NCBI GenBank assembly: GCA_038040485.1
Contig: JBBPIE010000002.1
Coordinates: forward strand, 62,001-126,000
Length of the DNA stretch: 64,000 nt
Reading direction: 5' to 3'
DNA from: Onstottus_B arcticum
Lineage (GTDB): Bacteria; Acidobacteriota; Blastocatellia; UBA7656
Shown: positions 18,216 to 26,822 of the stretch, one piece after another
Layout: each line of letters begins with the position of its first letter
Numbering within the stretch: position 1 is the first letter of the stretch
Made by a program: the position numbers and the translations under genes
Notes under the pieces: model-generated
The model's input: only the letters and a program-made list of their open reading frames with translations
Databases searched by the model: none
What the model was told of the DNA's origin: nothing

Positions 18216-19244
18216 CTACTCTTCCTCCTTGTCGTCTCGAGACGCGATGGCCGCTTCGAGGCGATGCAGCCGCTCAGCCAATTCGGGGAGCTTCGAGTAT
18301 AACACCTGCGAACGACGCCACGAATTGTAGTCTTGACCCATCCCCGCAATCACTGAGCCAGCCCGCACGTTTTTGGTGACACCCGCCTGCCCGATCACCG
18401 TCACTCCGTCGCCTATCGTGATGTGATGGTTTGTCCCCGCTTGTCCCGCAAACACGCAGCCTCGTCCAACGATGGTTCCGCCCGCAAAGCCAACCTGAGC
18501 CGCTACCACCGTGTCTTCTCCTATCTCGCAGCCGTGCCCGACCTGGATTAGGTTGTCGAGCTTTACTCCGCGGCGGAGAATCGTGTCTCCGAACGGGCCT
18601 CGATCTATCGCGCAGCTAGCTCCTATCTCGCAGTCGTCTTCGATGATGACGCGTCCGAGCTGAAGCAACTTGAGTTGATGGCCGTCTTCGTCAGGCACGA
18701 AACTGAAGCCGTCCGCGCCGACTACCGTCCCGGAGTGAATGATTACTCGCCGGCCGATCTCGCAGCCTTCATAAACCGAAACGTTCGGATGAATCACCGT
18801 GTCGTCGCCGATAAGGCAGTTTTTGCCGATCACCACGCCAGGGTGGAGAGTGACCCGATCGCCGACAACCGAGTCCCGCCCGATGGTTACTCGCGGATGG
18901 ATCGAGAGGTCTGCGCCAAGACGGCTACGCTCACCAAGCGTCAGGTCTTCGCTGACTCCGGTGGCACGATAGTCGACGCGATGAAGAGCCTCGATCGCTC
19001 GAGCAAAGGCAAGCTTCGGGTTTGCGGCGACCAACAAGTTGCACTTCGCATCATCAATAACACTCGCGACTATGACAGCCGTCGCCATTGATTCATTGAT
19101 ACGCGCGCGATAAGCCGCATCCACCGCAAGCGTCACATCGCCCTCGCCCGCGAGTTCGAACGACCGCGCCCGCCCGACAAGGGCGTTAGCGTCGCCGACC
19201 AGTTCGGCTCTGATGATCTTCGCCAGCTCACCAAGGGTTTTCAT
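18216..19244 (-). CDS. lpxD: UDP-3-O-(3-hydroxyacyl)glucosamine N-acyltransferase
   Basis: LpxD adds the N-linked acyl chain, the third step of lipid A synthesis. The 342-aa product has the N-terminal uridine-binding domain (KTLGELAKIIRAELVGDA) and the left-handed beta-helix (from about 110, many hexapeptides such as GDDTVIHPNVSVYEG). The catalytic-His region LIQVGHGCEIGEDT and AGTNHHITIGDG are present, and the C-terminal helix includes YSKLPELAERLHRLEAAI. ATG 19244 gives the family N-terminus, although no good ribosome-binding site precedes it; a longer frame reaches 19322. It is the first gene of the minus-strand lipid A group. Confidence 0.92.
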   Translation of the reverse strand: MKTLGELAKIIRAELVGDANALVGRARSFELAGEGDVTLAVDAAYRARINESMATAVIVASVIDDAKCNLLVAANPKLAFARAIEALHRVDYRATGVSEDLTLGERSRLGADLSIHPRVTIGRDSVVGDRVTLHPGVVIGKNCLIGDDTVIHPNVSVYEGCEIGRRVIIHSGTVVGADGFSFVPDEDGHQLKLLQLGRVIIEDDCEIGASCAIDRGPFGDTILRRGVKLDNLIQVGHGCEIGEDTVVAAQVGFAGGTIVGRGCVFAGQAGTNHHITIGDGVTVIGQAGVTKNVRAGSVIAGMGQDYNSWRRSQVLYSKLPELAERLHRLEAAIASRDDKEEE

Positions 19245-19409
19245 CGGGGTTAAAAGGGAGGCTCGGGCAGCGGCCTCATTCAGCAAGTTTGAAGTTTCAC
19301 ATAACGTCATTTCACCGCGCAAGCAACGCTCGGAAGAGGCTGTTCAACTCGTACCACGTTCGCAAGACTCATCACTGTGATTCAACACTGAAGAAAACGA
19401 AAGTATTGC

Positions 19410-19438
19410 TTGACGCGAAGAAATGTCAGGCGTATCAT
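19410..19438 (+). promoter_or_regulatory. promoter candidate for the RHS gene
   Basis: TTGACG (19410-19415), 17 nt and TATCAT (19433-19438) precede the RHS gene, leaving a leader of about 150 nt. It lies in the 347-nt gap between divergent lpxD and rhs; no other feature is seen in that gap. Confidence 0.5.
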
Positions 19439-19591
19439 CGGGCCGTCTTTTGTTCCAGTCCTAAGGGCGTCGAGCCCAAGAATAATTGCAAACTGAACCT
19501 TAGTTCTAAGTGGGATCAATGAGCGTCTCTTCGCTTTGCTGTCTAACCCGGCAGTGAAGGTGATGTGCGCTTCAGTTCACAGGAGGTCCCC

Positions 19592-22500
19592 ATGAATTCC
19601 CACTCTCGGTTCCGGGCTCGTGCGTCCGGGGTCTTACGCGGTTTCTTAGTTGCCCGATCCTCAACGTTAACCAATCCGTTTCGTGGGCGCCTATTCAGAA
19701 AGCTCATTTGTTTGGTTCTGCTGATCAACCTTCTAATTTGGCCTACTTCTGGCGTGGCGCATGACCTTGGGGAGCTAGCTTCATCTGCAGTCCGTTCGTG
19801 CAGTGTAACAGTCAATTCCAGCTCTCTGCGGGTAGCATCATACTTGATTCGATTACTCTTCGGGTCCCCAACCGCGCGACAAAGAGAGACCACCGCGGAT
19901 CGAACGTCGTTGGTGAGAACCATAAACATCACACCCGCGAGGATCGTTGGATATACCGGCCAGCGCCTCAAGTTCAGTGCTGTCGGCACCAACGCAGATG
20001 GTAAAACGATTCAAGGGGTGCAGTTTAACTGGTCCGCGTCTGACGTGGAAAAGGTGGAAATTGACACCTCCGGGATGGCGTCGCTTAACATCCCGGGATT
20101 GGTCTGGGTGACTGCCGCGACCGTGAATGCTTCAGCGAGAGTCCCGATCCTGATCAGGCCCGGCCAGCGACCCGAGCAAAGCGATAGAGAATGGCAATTG
20201 GACCAGGAACAACTTCGGCCTGACGGCAGCGTGGTCGGAGCAAACGGCACCGGTGTTGGCGGTTTGCTGGGTTCAGCTATCGAGCGCCTCCTTCCCACGG
20301 CCCATGCGCAAAGCATCGGTGCTGACGGCGGCGACTTTCTCTATGATGAATTGTGGTCGGAGCCTCGCAATCTCGTCGGCTCGCCGCGCAATCGCACTAT
20401 GACGGCATCTGCGATCGGCGGAGTCCTACCCGAGGGCAGCAACTTCGAGTTCTCGGTGCCGCTCTACGGTTTGTCTGGCAGAGGCGTGCCGGCGGGAATC
20501 GCCCTCAACTACAACAGCCGCATTTGGTCGCGCCACGGGAGCGCCGTGACCTTTAACGCAATCAACTCATGGCCCTATTTGGGTTTCAGCTTGAGCTTCG
20601 GGCGCATCGTCACTTATGGCCCAAGCGGAACAACCAAATTCGTGCTGATTGACGAGGATGGCACGCGTCATTATCTGGGCAGCGGACCCATTGGATCAAC
20701 CGGTACTTATCAGACAAACGACGGCTCGCACATTACCTACGTCGGCAATGGCACAGGCGGCGGTTGGCTCTACTACAACAATGGGGTGAAGATGGGCGTC
20801 GTCATGACCAACAACCGGTTGATGGTCGTGTGCATTCAGGATGCCAACGGCAACTTCATCGGCATTACCTACGCCAGCCAATCATATCCGGCGTACTCCT
20901 GTCCGAGCGGCAACGGCTACCTCTGGTACCAAGCGATTGATTACATAACCGATTCGCTGGGTCGAGTGATCCAGTTTCACTACGACGCCTGCAACAATCT
21001 GAGTTCCATAGACGTGCCGGGTTACGGGGGCACTGCTCAGAATCCGGTTACAACGACCATTGCGCGCTTCGACTACACGAGTGCCTTACCTTCAACCAGC
21101 TTCAGCGGGCTGACGGTGGAAAATGTTCCTACTGCCGGAGGGTATCAGAATGGATATGTGCCACTCTTGAAACACGTTTACTTCCCAGCAACTAATACAG
21201 GGTACAAGTTCACCTATTCGGCGTATGGGATGATCACCACCACAAGTCTGCGTAGGGCTATGACCTACAACTCAGGTACCGGAGCCATTAGCGACGGCAC
21301 AGAGAAGGCTTACGTGACATTCAACTATCCCACGACAGCCAGCTCGCTGACGGACGCGCCAAGCTTCAGTCAGTGGACGCAGTCCCCGGCGGCGACGTCA
21401 GGCGGTACGGCGACGACCAGCTTCGCGTTGAACCCCGGATTCGGTAGCACCAAGAGCTATTCGATCACCAACCCGGATTCCTCGACCATGATACTGACTC
21501 GCTCGACGGCCACGGGTACGGCTAATGGTCTGCTAACGCAGACGGAATGCAAAACGAGCGGCGGTACTTCGATGGCTAAGTCGGTCATAAGCTATACGAC
21601 GGATGGCGGCGGACAGCCGCAAATGGCGAACGTCATCAGCTATGACGACGCGTCAAACCAGACGAAGGTAGATTTTGACTATGATAGCTATGGCAACGTC
21701 ACCAACACACGCGAGTACGGGTTACAGCAAAGCGGCTCTTGGGTCGTGCGACGGCGCTCGCGAACCGTCTACAAGACTGACACGAGCTATGTGAATGCGT
21801 ACCTGCGTAGCCTGGCCATCGAAAGCGATGTTTACGATGCGCAGCTTGACACCAATGACGCCAACGACGTGTTGGTCGCGAAGGCGACATATACCTATGA
21901 CGACTACAATGCAATGGGTGGCATTGAGAACTATGGGGGGACGACCTATGCGCTTGGCCACATGCCGGGTTATGACTCGAGCTATACTTTGCGCGGCAAC
22001 GTCACTGGAGTGACGCAATACACGGACGTAAGTGCGCCCACCTCAATCACGCACCTTCGGAGGATCGACATCTTCGGCAACACGGTCAAGGAAGAGCTAT
22101 CGTGTTGTAATCAGCAAACCATAAACACCGATGATGCTAACGGATTCGCGATGCCGGTGACGATTGTCAAAGGCGACCCATCAGGAACAACGTTGACTAC
22201 GCAGTACACCTCCGACTTCAACAGCTCGTTGCAGTTGGACGTAATGGATCCCAGCAGCCTGCAGACGACGGTGTATTCGAGAGATGCGGCCCTCCGGCCA
22301 ACCCAGATCAACTTGCCAACGGGGGCGATGGCGACTGCGAGCTACAACGACAGCACGATGAGCGTGAGCGGCAGCAAGATATATGACGACGGCGGAACGC
22401 AGAAGACCGTGACTGAGACGACCGACTACGATGGCTGGGGCCGAGTGATTCATCAGATAGATGCCAACGGCGCCCAGGTCAATACAAGCTACGACAACAT

Positions 22501-25102
22501 CGGGCGCGTCGCCAGCACTACTAATCCGTTCACGGCAGGGGGGTCACCGACGTACTCGACCAGCTATAGCTACGATGTGTTGGGGCGAGCGACTACCGTG
22601 ACGCTACCAGACAGTCAGACGGTGACGACTGGTTATAACGGCCCTACCGTGACTGTGACCGATCAAGTGAACCGAAAGACACAGCGACAATTCGACGGGC
22701 TGGGCCGATTGGTGACCGTCAACGAGCAAGATTCGTCGGGGAACCTAACACAGGCGACCAACTACACATACGACTATCTGAACGCTCTGACGCAGGTGGA
22801 TCAGGGCGGGCAACTTCGTAAGTACAAGTACGATTCCCTGTCGCGGCTACTATACGAGAAGATTCCCGAACAAACGGCTTCAATCAACGACGGCACGGGC
22901 ACGTACTGGACCAGCAAGTACACTTATACCGACTACCATGCGGTCGCAACGCGCACTGACGCGCGAGGGGTGGTAACCAGTTACTCCTATGATTCGCTCC
23001 ATCGGCTTACGCAGGTTAGCTACAACACTGTCTCGGGTGTGACGACTGCCCCGGCGGTCTATTACACATATGATTACGACGCCAACTACAACATAACGGC
23101 ACCGGGACAGTTAGTCCGCGCTCAGGTAGGCAGCGCATATGAACAGTATTACACGGTTGATGCTTATATGCGGCCGGCAAGCACAATTCGTAAGCTCTAC
23201 ACACCAGGTACGCGCACGTATACGACCAGCTATAGCCTTAATGAAGCGAGCCAGATGACGCAATTGACTCATCCTTCTGGATTGGCTATCGCGATTAGCT
23301 ACGACAGCACGGGTCGGATGAGCTGTTTGCAGAACGCGTCGACTCAGGCCAATTACCTGAGCGGTGTCAGCCGTAATCTTGCTAGCCAGGTTACCAGCGA
23401 CACGTTGGGCAATGGCGTGACCGAGCAATTTGGATATGACGCGGTGCGCATACAGATGACCTCGCAGAAGGCTGGGACCACATCCCCTTATACAAATCGC
23501 ATGGACTTGACCTACAGTTACAGCGCTAGCAGCGGGCAAATGGGCGTCGGCAGCACGGCTGGAAATGCCAGGCAGTTGATGAGCGTAAGCGGGACGATCA
23601 ACTCAACCACTGAGAGCGCCAGCTACACGTACGACAACTACTCCAGATTGGTGACTAGCAGTCAAACGAGCAACGGGAGCAGCGCGCAGAGACGATTTGC
23701 TTATGATAAATGGGGCAACCGGACCGGTGTGTGGGATGCGACGAGTGGCGGCAACCAAATACAGAGCATTAGCCTACAGCAGACCAACAATATCCCCTCC
23801 AATCGGATCAATAGTGTCACCACGACGGGCACGCTCAATTACACATATGACGCGGCAGGCAATGTGACCAATGACGGGGTCCACAGCTACACCTACGATA
23901 GTGAGAATCGAGTGGTGAGCGTGGACTCAGGCGCGACCGCGACGTACGCGTATGATCATCAGAACCGACGCTACAAAAAGACCGTGGGCAGCACTGTAAC
24001 GCATTATGTATGGGAAGGTGCACAGGTTATAGCGGAACACAATGGCAGCACAGGCGCGGTCTTAATTGATTACATCATGACCCGGGATCGGATGGTTGCA
24101 AAGGTAGAAAGCGGAACGACAAGATACCTCCTTGGCGACCGTCTAAGCGTGCGGTTAATCCTGGACGGGAGTGGGAATGTTGTCGGACGTCAGGCCCACT
24201 TACCCTATGGCGAAGACTTCGCTGAGAGCGGTACGCAGCAGAAGCATCATTTCACAAGCTACGAAAGAGACGGGGAAAGCGGACAGGACTACGCGATCAA
24301 CAGGAATCACAGCCCCAGCGTTGGCAGGTTCGGCTCGGTAGATAAGCTCAGGGGCAATATGTTCAATCCGAATCGGCTAAACCGTTATTCCTATGTAATG
24401 GATGACCCTGTGAATCGAGTAGACCCGCTTGGCCTGGAATTGATAGAATTAGATGAAATCACAGTATGGGCCGGAGCGCTAGATAAGAATCCAGACAATG
24501 CGTCACTTGCTGGTGCGCCTTTTCCGGAGCTACCAATAGTGCCTGAACAGCTTCCTGGAGGTCAGGACCCCCCGGGAGGTTTAGGGGGCGGAGTGCCCAG
24601 TGGCGATCCAATACCGCCTCCGCCACCGCCAAAAATCACGGGCCTCGTTGATCTGATTTATTACTGGGATGGTATTCGAGATTGGATAAATTCCAAAGGG
24701 AAATGTGGGGCGAAGCTTGGGCCCTATATGGCGCGATTAAATGCGCTGGTTCACTCAACAATTCTCGACCTTCGGAACACCGCATCGCACCCCCGTCTGC
24801 TCCGAACTCCTACTCCCTGGCTTTCTCCTTCGGGCGGAAGTAACACCGTTGGTGATGACTTCAATAGAGGCGCCATTGCCGTCACCATCTTGAGTGCCGA
24901 AAACGGGGGAGTCGGCGCTTTGCTTGACGTTGATATTTATTTTAGTAGCGCGTTCTTTGCTTCAGATGCAGAATGGCAGGCAATGACGTTCATGCACGAG
25001 CTACTTCACGTCGTCTTACGGGACGATGACGCTGAGTTGCAGAGGGACCTTCAGACTGGCGGTAGGGGCGTGACCGCGTGGATCGAGCAGGGTTGTCCAT
25101 GA
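19592..25102 (+). CDS. large RHS/YD-repeat protein with zincin-like C-terminal tip (predicted polymorphic toxin)
   Basis: This 1836-aa protein starts at ATG 19592 after a perfect AGGAGG. A basic N-terminus and hydrophobic helix (about 30-55, LICLVLLINLLIWPTSGVAH) export or anchor it. A BIG2/Ig-like domain (about 115-200, ITPARIVGYTGQRLKFSAVG) follows, then an RHS barrel region of many YD repeats (YDxxGR, YTYDSENRV, about 300-1590). It closes with the core end NRYSYVMDDPVNRVDPLGLE (D of DPLG is residue 1611). After DPLG comes a variable tip: a proline/glycine linker (about 1650-1690) and a domain with FMHELLHVV, where HELLH (1802-1806) is a HExxH zinc-protease motif. In RHS toxins the tip after this boundary is the effector. 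I infer a secreted metallopeptidase toxin; activity is unproven. Confidence 0.85.
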   Translation: MNSHSRFRARASGVLRGFLVARSSTLTNPFRGRLFRKLICLVLLINLLIWPTSGVAHDLGELASSAVRSCSVTVNSSSLRVASYLIRLLFGSPTARQRETTADRTSLVRTINITPARIVGYTGQRLKFSAVGTNADGKTIQGVQFNWSASDVEKVEIDTSGMASLNIPGLVWVTAATVNASARVPILIRPGQRPEQSDREWQLDQEQLRPDGSVVGANGTGVGGLLGSAIERLLPTAHAQSIGADGGDFLYDELWSEPRNLVGSPRNRTMTASAIGGVLPEGSNFEFSVPLYGLSGRGVPAGIALNYNSRIWSRHGSAVTFNAINSWPYLGFSLSFGRIVTYGPSGTTKFVLIDEDGTRHYLGSGPIGSTGTYQTNDGSHITYVGNGTGGGWLYYNNGVKMGVVMTNNRLMVVCIQDANGNFIGITYASQSYPAYSCPSGNGYLWYQAIDYITDSLGRVIQFHYDACNNLSSIDVPGYGGTAQNPVTTTIARFDYTSALPSTSFSGLTVENVPTAGGYQNGYVPLLKHVYFPATNTGYKFTYSAYGMITTTSLRRAMTYNSGTGAISDGTEKAYVTFNYPTTASSLTDAPSFSQWTQSPAATSGGTATTSFALNPGFGSTKSYSITNPDSSTMILTRSTATGTANGLLTQTECKTSGGTSMAKSVISYTTDGGGQPQMANVISYDDASNQTKVDFDYDSYGNVTNTREYGLQQSGSWVVRRRSRTVYKTDTSYVNAYLRSLAIESDVYDAQLDTNDANDVLVAKATYTYDDYNAMGGIENYGGTTYALGHMPGYDSSYTLRGNVTGVTQYTDVSAPTSITHLRRIDIFGNTVKEELSCCNQQTINTDDANGFAMPVTIVKGDPSGTTLTTQYTSDFNSSLQLDVMDPSSLQTTVYSRDAALRPTQINLPTGAMATASYNDSTMSVSGSKIYDDGGTQKTVTETTDYDGWGRVIHQIDANGAQVNTSYDNIGRVASTTNPFTAGGSPTYSTSYSYDVLGRATTVTLPDSQTVTTGYNGPTVTVTDQVNRKTQRQFDGLGRLVTVNEQDSSGNLTQATNYTYDYLNALTQVDQGGQLRKYKYDSLSRLLYEKIPEQTASINDGTGTYWTSKYTYTDYHAVATRTDARGVVTSYSYDSLHRLTQVSYNTVSGVTTAPAVYYTYDYDANYNITAPGQLVRAQVGSAYEQYYTVDAYMRPASTIRKLYTPGTRTYTTSYSLNEASQMTQLTHPSGLAIAISYDSTGRMSCLQNASTQANYLSGVSRNLASQVTSDTLGNGVTEQFGYDAVRIQMTSQKAGTTSPYTNRMDLTYSYSASSGQMGVGSTAGNARQLMSVSGTINSTTESASYTYDNYSRLVTSSQTSNGSSAQRRFAYDKWGNRTGVWDATSGGNQIQSISLQQTNNIPSNRINSVTTTGTLNYTYDAAGNVTNDGVHSYTYDSENRVVSVDSGATATYAYDHQNRRYKKTVGSTVTHYVWEGAQVIAEHNGSTGAVLIDYIMTRDRMVAKVESGTTRYLLGDRLSVRLILDGSGNVVGRQAHLPYGEDFAESGTQQKHHFTSYERDGESGQDYAINRNHSPSVGRFGSVDKLRGNMFNPNRLNRYSYVMDDPVNRVDPLGLELIELDEITVWAGALDKNPDNASLAGAPFPELPIVPEQLPGGQDPPGGLGGGVPSGDPIPPPPPPKITGLVDLIYYWDGIRDWINSKGKCGAKLGPYMARLNALVHSTILDLRNTASHPRLLRTPTPWLSPSGGSNTVGDDFNRGAIAVTILSAENGGVGALLDVDIYFSSAFFASDAEWQAMTFMHELLHVVLRDDDAELQRDLQTGGRGVTAWIEQGCP

Positions 25103-25191
25103 ATTGGGCGTCATGACAAAAGGGTAAGGGTACCGCCAGATGGGTTTGGGAAGCACTTAGACAGCTAGTGCTCGATTCGAGGGGATTCTTT

Positions 25192-25668
25192 ATGATCATG
25201 ATAAGGAGAGTCGTAGTGCCAATCGTCATTCTGTCGCTTGTGGTTGTGACCACATCTCAAGAAAGGAAAGCGATAGAAAATGGGCGGTCGAGCGAAACTA
25301 GCTCAATAGATGGATTGCACTTTTGCGCATTGATCTTGAACGAGTTCTATGACAAGAGTCAGTCCGAGCGGATTGTCGACGTCATTATGCCAGCAAGTGA
25401 CGTTAACGAAGACAACCTACATCTCTTATTCAAGAATCTGTCAGGACGATTCCCCAACGATCCGATTCTCAAGGTGTGGGTGCGTACGGACGTGACACAA
25501 CTGGGCACACTTGCAACGGGCCGCGGCGGAAGCGGGGCCCCAGAGGGTAGGAGGGTTCTTCAACTTGGCTATTATAAGAGAACTAGCACGTTGGAGCTCT
25601 TCAGCTATAACCCGACCTACCCCATGCCGGGCGAAAAAACAGTCATCATCAGGGGTAAGGAAGATTGA
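25192..25668 (+). CDS. exported protein next to the RHS tip, candidate immunity protein 1
   Basis: A 158-aa protein with an N-terminal export helix (MIMIRRVVVPIVILSLVVVT). GAGGGG lies 7 nt before ATG 25192. The mature part shares an order of motifs with the product of 25945-26439: S.R.V.V.(L/M)...S....LxxLF..(L/V)S.R(F/Y)..P, and an end KTVIIRGKED matching RTVILRGKDP. It follows the RHS gene by 89 nt. In polymorphic toxin loci the gene directly after the tip is usually immunity, and an exported immunity protein suits a toxin acting in the periplasm. The family is unknown to me; a secreted accessory factor or a general acidobacterial exported family is the alternative. Confidence 0.6.
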   Translation: MIMIRRVVVPIVILSLVVVTTSQERKAIENGRSSETSSIDGLHFCALILNEFYDKSQSERIVDVIMPASDVNEDNLHLLFKNLSGRFPNDPILKVWVRTDVTQLGTLATGRGGSGAPEGRRVLQLGYYKRTSTLELFSYNPTYPMPGEKTVIIRGKED

Positions 25669-25732
25669 CACGTAGATGGTTAATCTTATTACAATACCCG
25701 GATCAAGAACAGCACTATGCCGCTCAGGCTAA

Positions 25733-25948
25733 TGGGTCGCTTTGCAAGGTTATCCGTTTGGAGGGGAAAACGGCATGTATTTTCTCTTGCATGAGATGAT
25801 GCATAATGTCGTGACTAATACGGGACCTGACCATGATCTGGATCATGCGCTCGCTAACGCGCTGAACATAACAAAGGGCCCGAATGAAACTTGGTCAGAT
25901 GCTGTCTCTCGATTTTTCAACAGCAAGTGCACTCAAAAAACGCCATGA
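25733..25948 (+). pseudogene. orphan RHS-type toxin tip fragment with HEMMH motif
   Basis: The frame is open from 25733 (preceded by TAA at 25730-25732) to TGA 25946-25948, about 71 codons. It reads ...NGMYFLLHEMMHNVVTN.., with HEMMH encoded at 25790-25804. The layout, (M/L)HExxH(V/N)V followed by D/H-rich DL..AL, then a Trp and a terminal Cys, parallels the end of the RHS protein (FMHELLHVV...DAELQRDL...AW...GC). No RHS core precedes it and no convincing start exists (TTG 25742 or ATG 25775 without a ribosome-binding site). I read it as the tip of an older toxin left by displacement. Its last codons overlap the next ATG (ATGA). Confidence 0.6.
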
Positions 25949-26439
25949 AAACACAAACCAGTCTCCTAATACTCAGCAGCGTCATCGGTCTTGTCGGAAT
26001 CGGCGGGTCGGTGGCAGATAGCTCAGGTTTAAGAAATCAGAAAATTGCTGGGGAAGATCGTCCACAATCAAAATTCCGTTACGTGATTCTCTACGACTCG
26101 GTGGATCCCAATCTTTCTCAGCGCTACGTCGAGGTACTCTTGGACGAGTCGGCCTTCCGCGAAGAGACGCTGAAAGAGCTCTTTGCACTGGTATCCAAGA
26201 GGTATCGAAGACCGGAGTGGATGTTTGTTCGCGTTGCCACCAGCCTAAGGCAGGTCGCCACACCAGAAGAACGCGATTGGCCGAATATTTCCGAGTCTAG
26301 AGTAGTTCCAGAACCGGATCCCCATCCCAGCGCGATCCTGCTAAGACAAGACGGGAATGAACTGATTCGATATACGCCTAGCCCGCCAGACGCAAAGCAA
26401 AGGACCGTTATTCTGAGAGGCAAGGATCCTAATCCCTGA
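25945..26439 (+). CDS. exported protein, candidate immunity protein 2 (homologue of 25192-25668)
   Basis: A 164-aa protein with a signal peptide (MKTQTSLLILSSVIGLVGIG). Its ATG overlaps the stop of the orphan tip by ATGA, the coupling expected of a toxin-immunity pair. Mature sequence motifs SQRYVEVLLDES, LKELFALVSKRYRRPEW and RTVILRGKDP align with the protein encoded at 25192-25668, so the two are paralogues at moderate identity. Retention of an intact gene after loss of its toxin body is typical of immunity genes in cassette arrays. The function is inferred from position alone. Confidence 0.6.
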   Translation: MKTQTSLLILSSVIGLVGIGGSVADSSGLRNQKIAGEDRPQSKFRYVILYDSVDPNLSQRYVEVLLDESAFREETLKELFALVSKRYRRPEWMFVRVATSLRQVATPEERDWPNISESRVVPEPDPHPSAILLRQDGNELIRYTPSPPDAKQRTVILRGKDPNP

Positions 26440-26783
26440 TTGTCCTTCTTCATAAGGAGGGTCAGGCTTGAATTCGTTAACAGTTGCTGATTCCTTGAAT
26501 ATCATTTCGGCGTTTGGCAATCGGCGACTGGCGGGGTGGCAACCACCGGGCGCGAACCGCTCATACCCTAACCGTTCCGCTCCACAATGTTCGCGTGAGA
26601 GTACGCAGCGATGCTGAACGCCAACCGGCGGCAATTGAATCGGAACACAAAGACGCGGCGATGAGACGACTGGATTGTAACCATTCGACAAGAGATCCCG
26701 AGTGAACCCGCGATCAACGCAAGACGCAACCGGAAGGCCGTTTCCCTGTCTTCCTCCCACTACTCGCGGGCGGCTCTTGTGAA
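26440..26783. other. intergenic region after the RHS island, nothing recognised
   Basis: No open frame with coding character, repeat or RNA fold is visible. Two short overlapping frames on both strands lack start signals. The stretch ends at a promoter candidate. Confidence 0.4.
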
Positions 26784-26813
26784 TTGGCGAGGCCCTGAGC
26801 GCTGCGATATACT
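26784..26813 (+). promoter_or_regulatory. promoter candidate very close to the VWFA gene start
   Basis: TTGGCG (26784-26789), 18 nt and TATACT (26808-26813). The start codon at 26823 lies where transcription would begin, so the transcript could be leaderless or translation may begin at ATG 26844. Confidence 0.5.
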
Positions 26814-26822
26814 TAAAGCCAG

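Noticed and set aside
26341..26760. Minus-strand 139-aa frame after the RHS island
   Set aside because: It overlaps the coding end of the second exported protein, lacks a start signal and has no recognisable composition.
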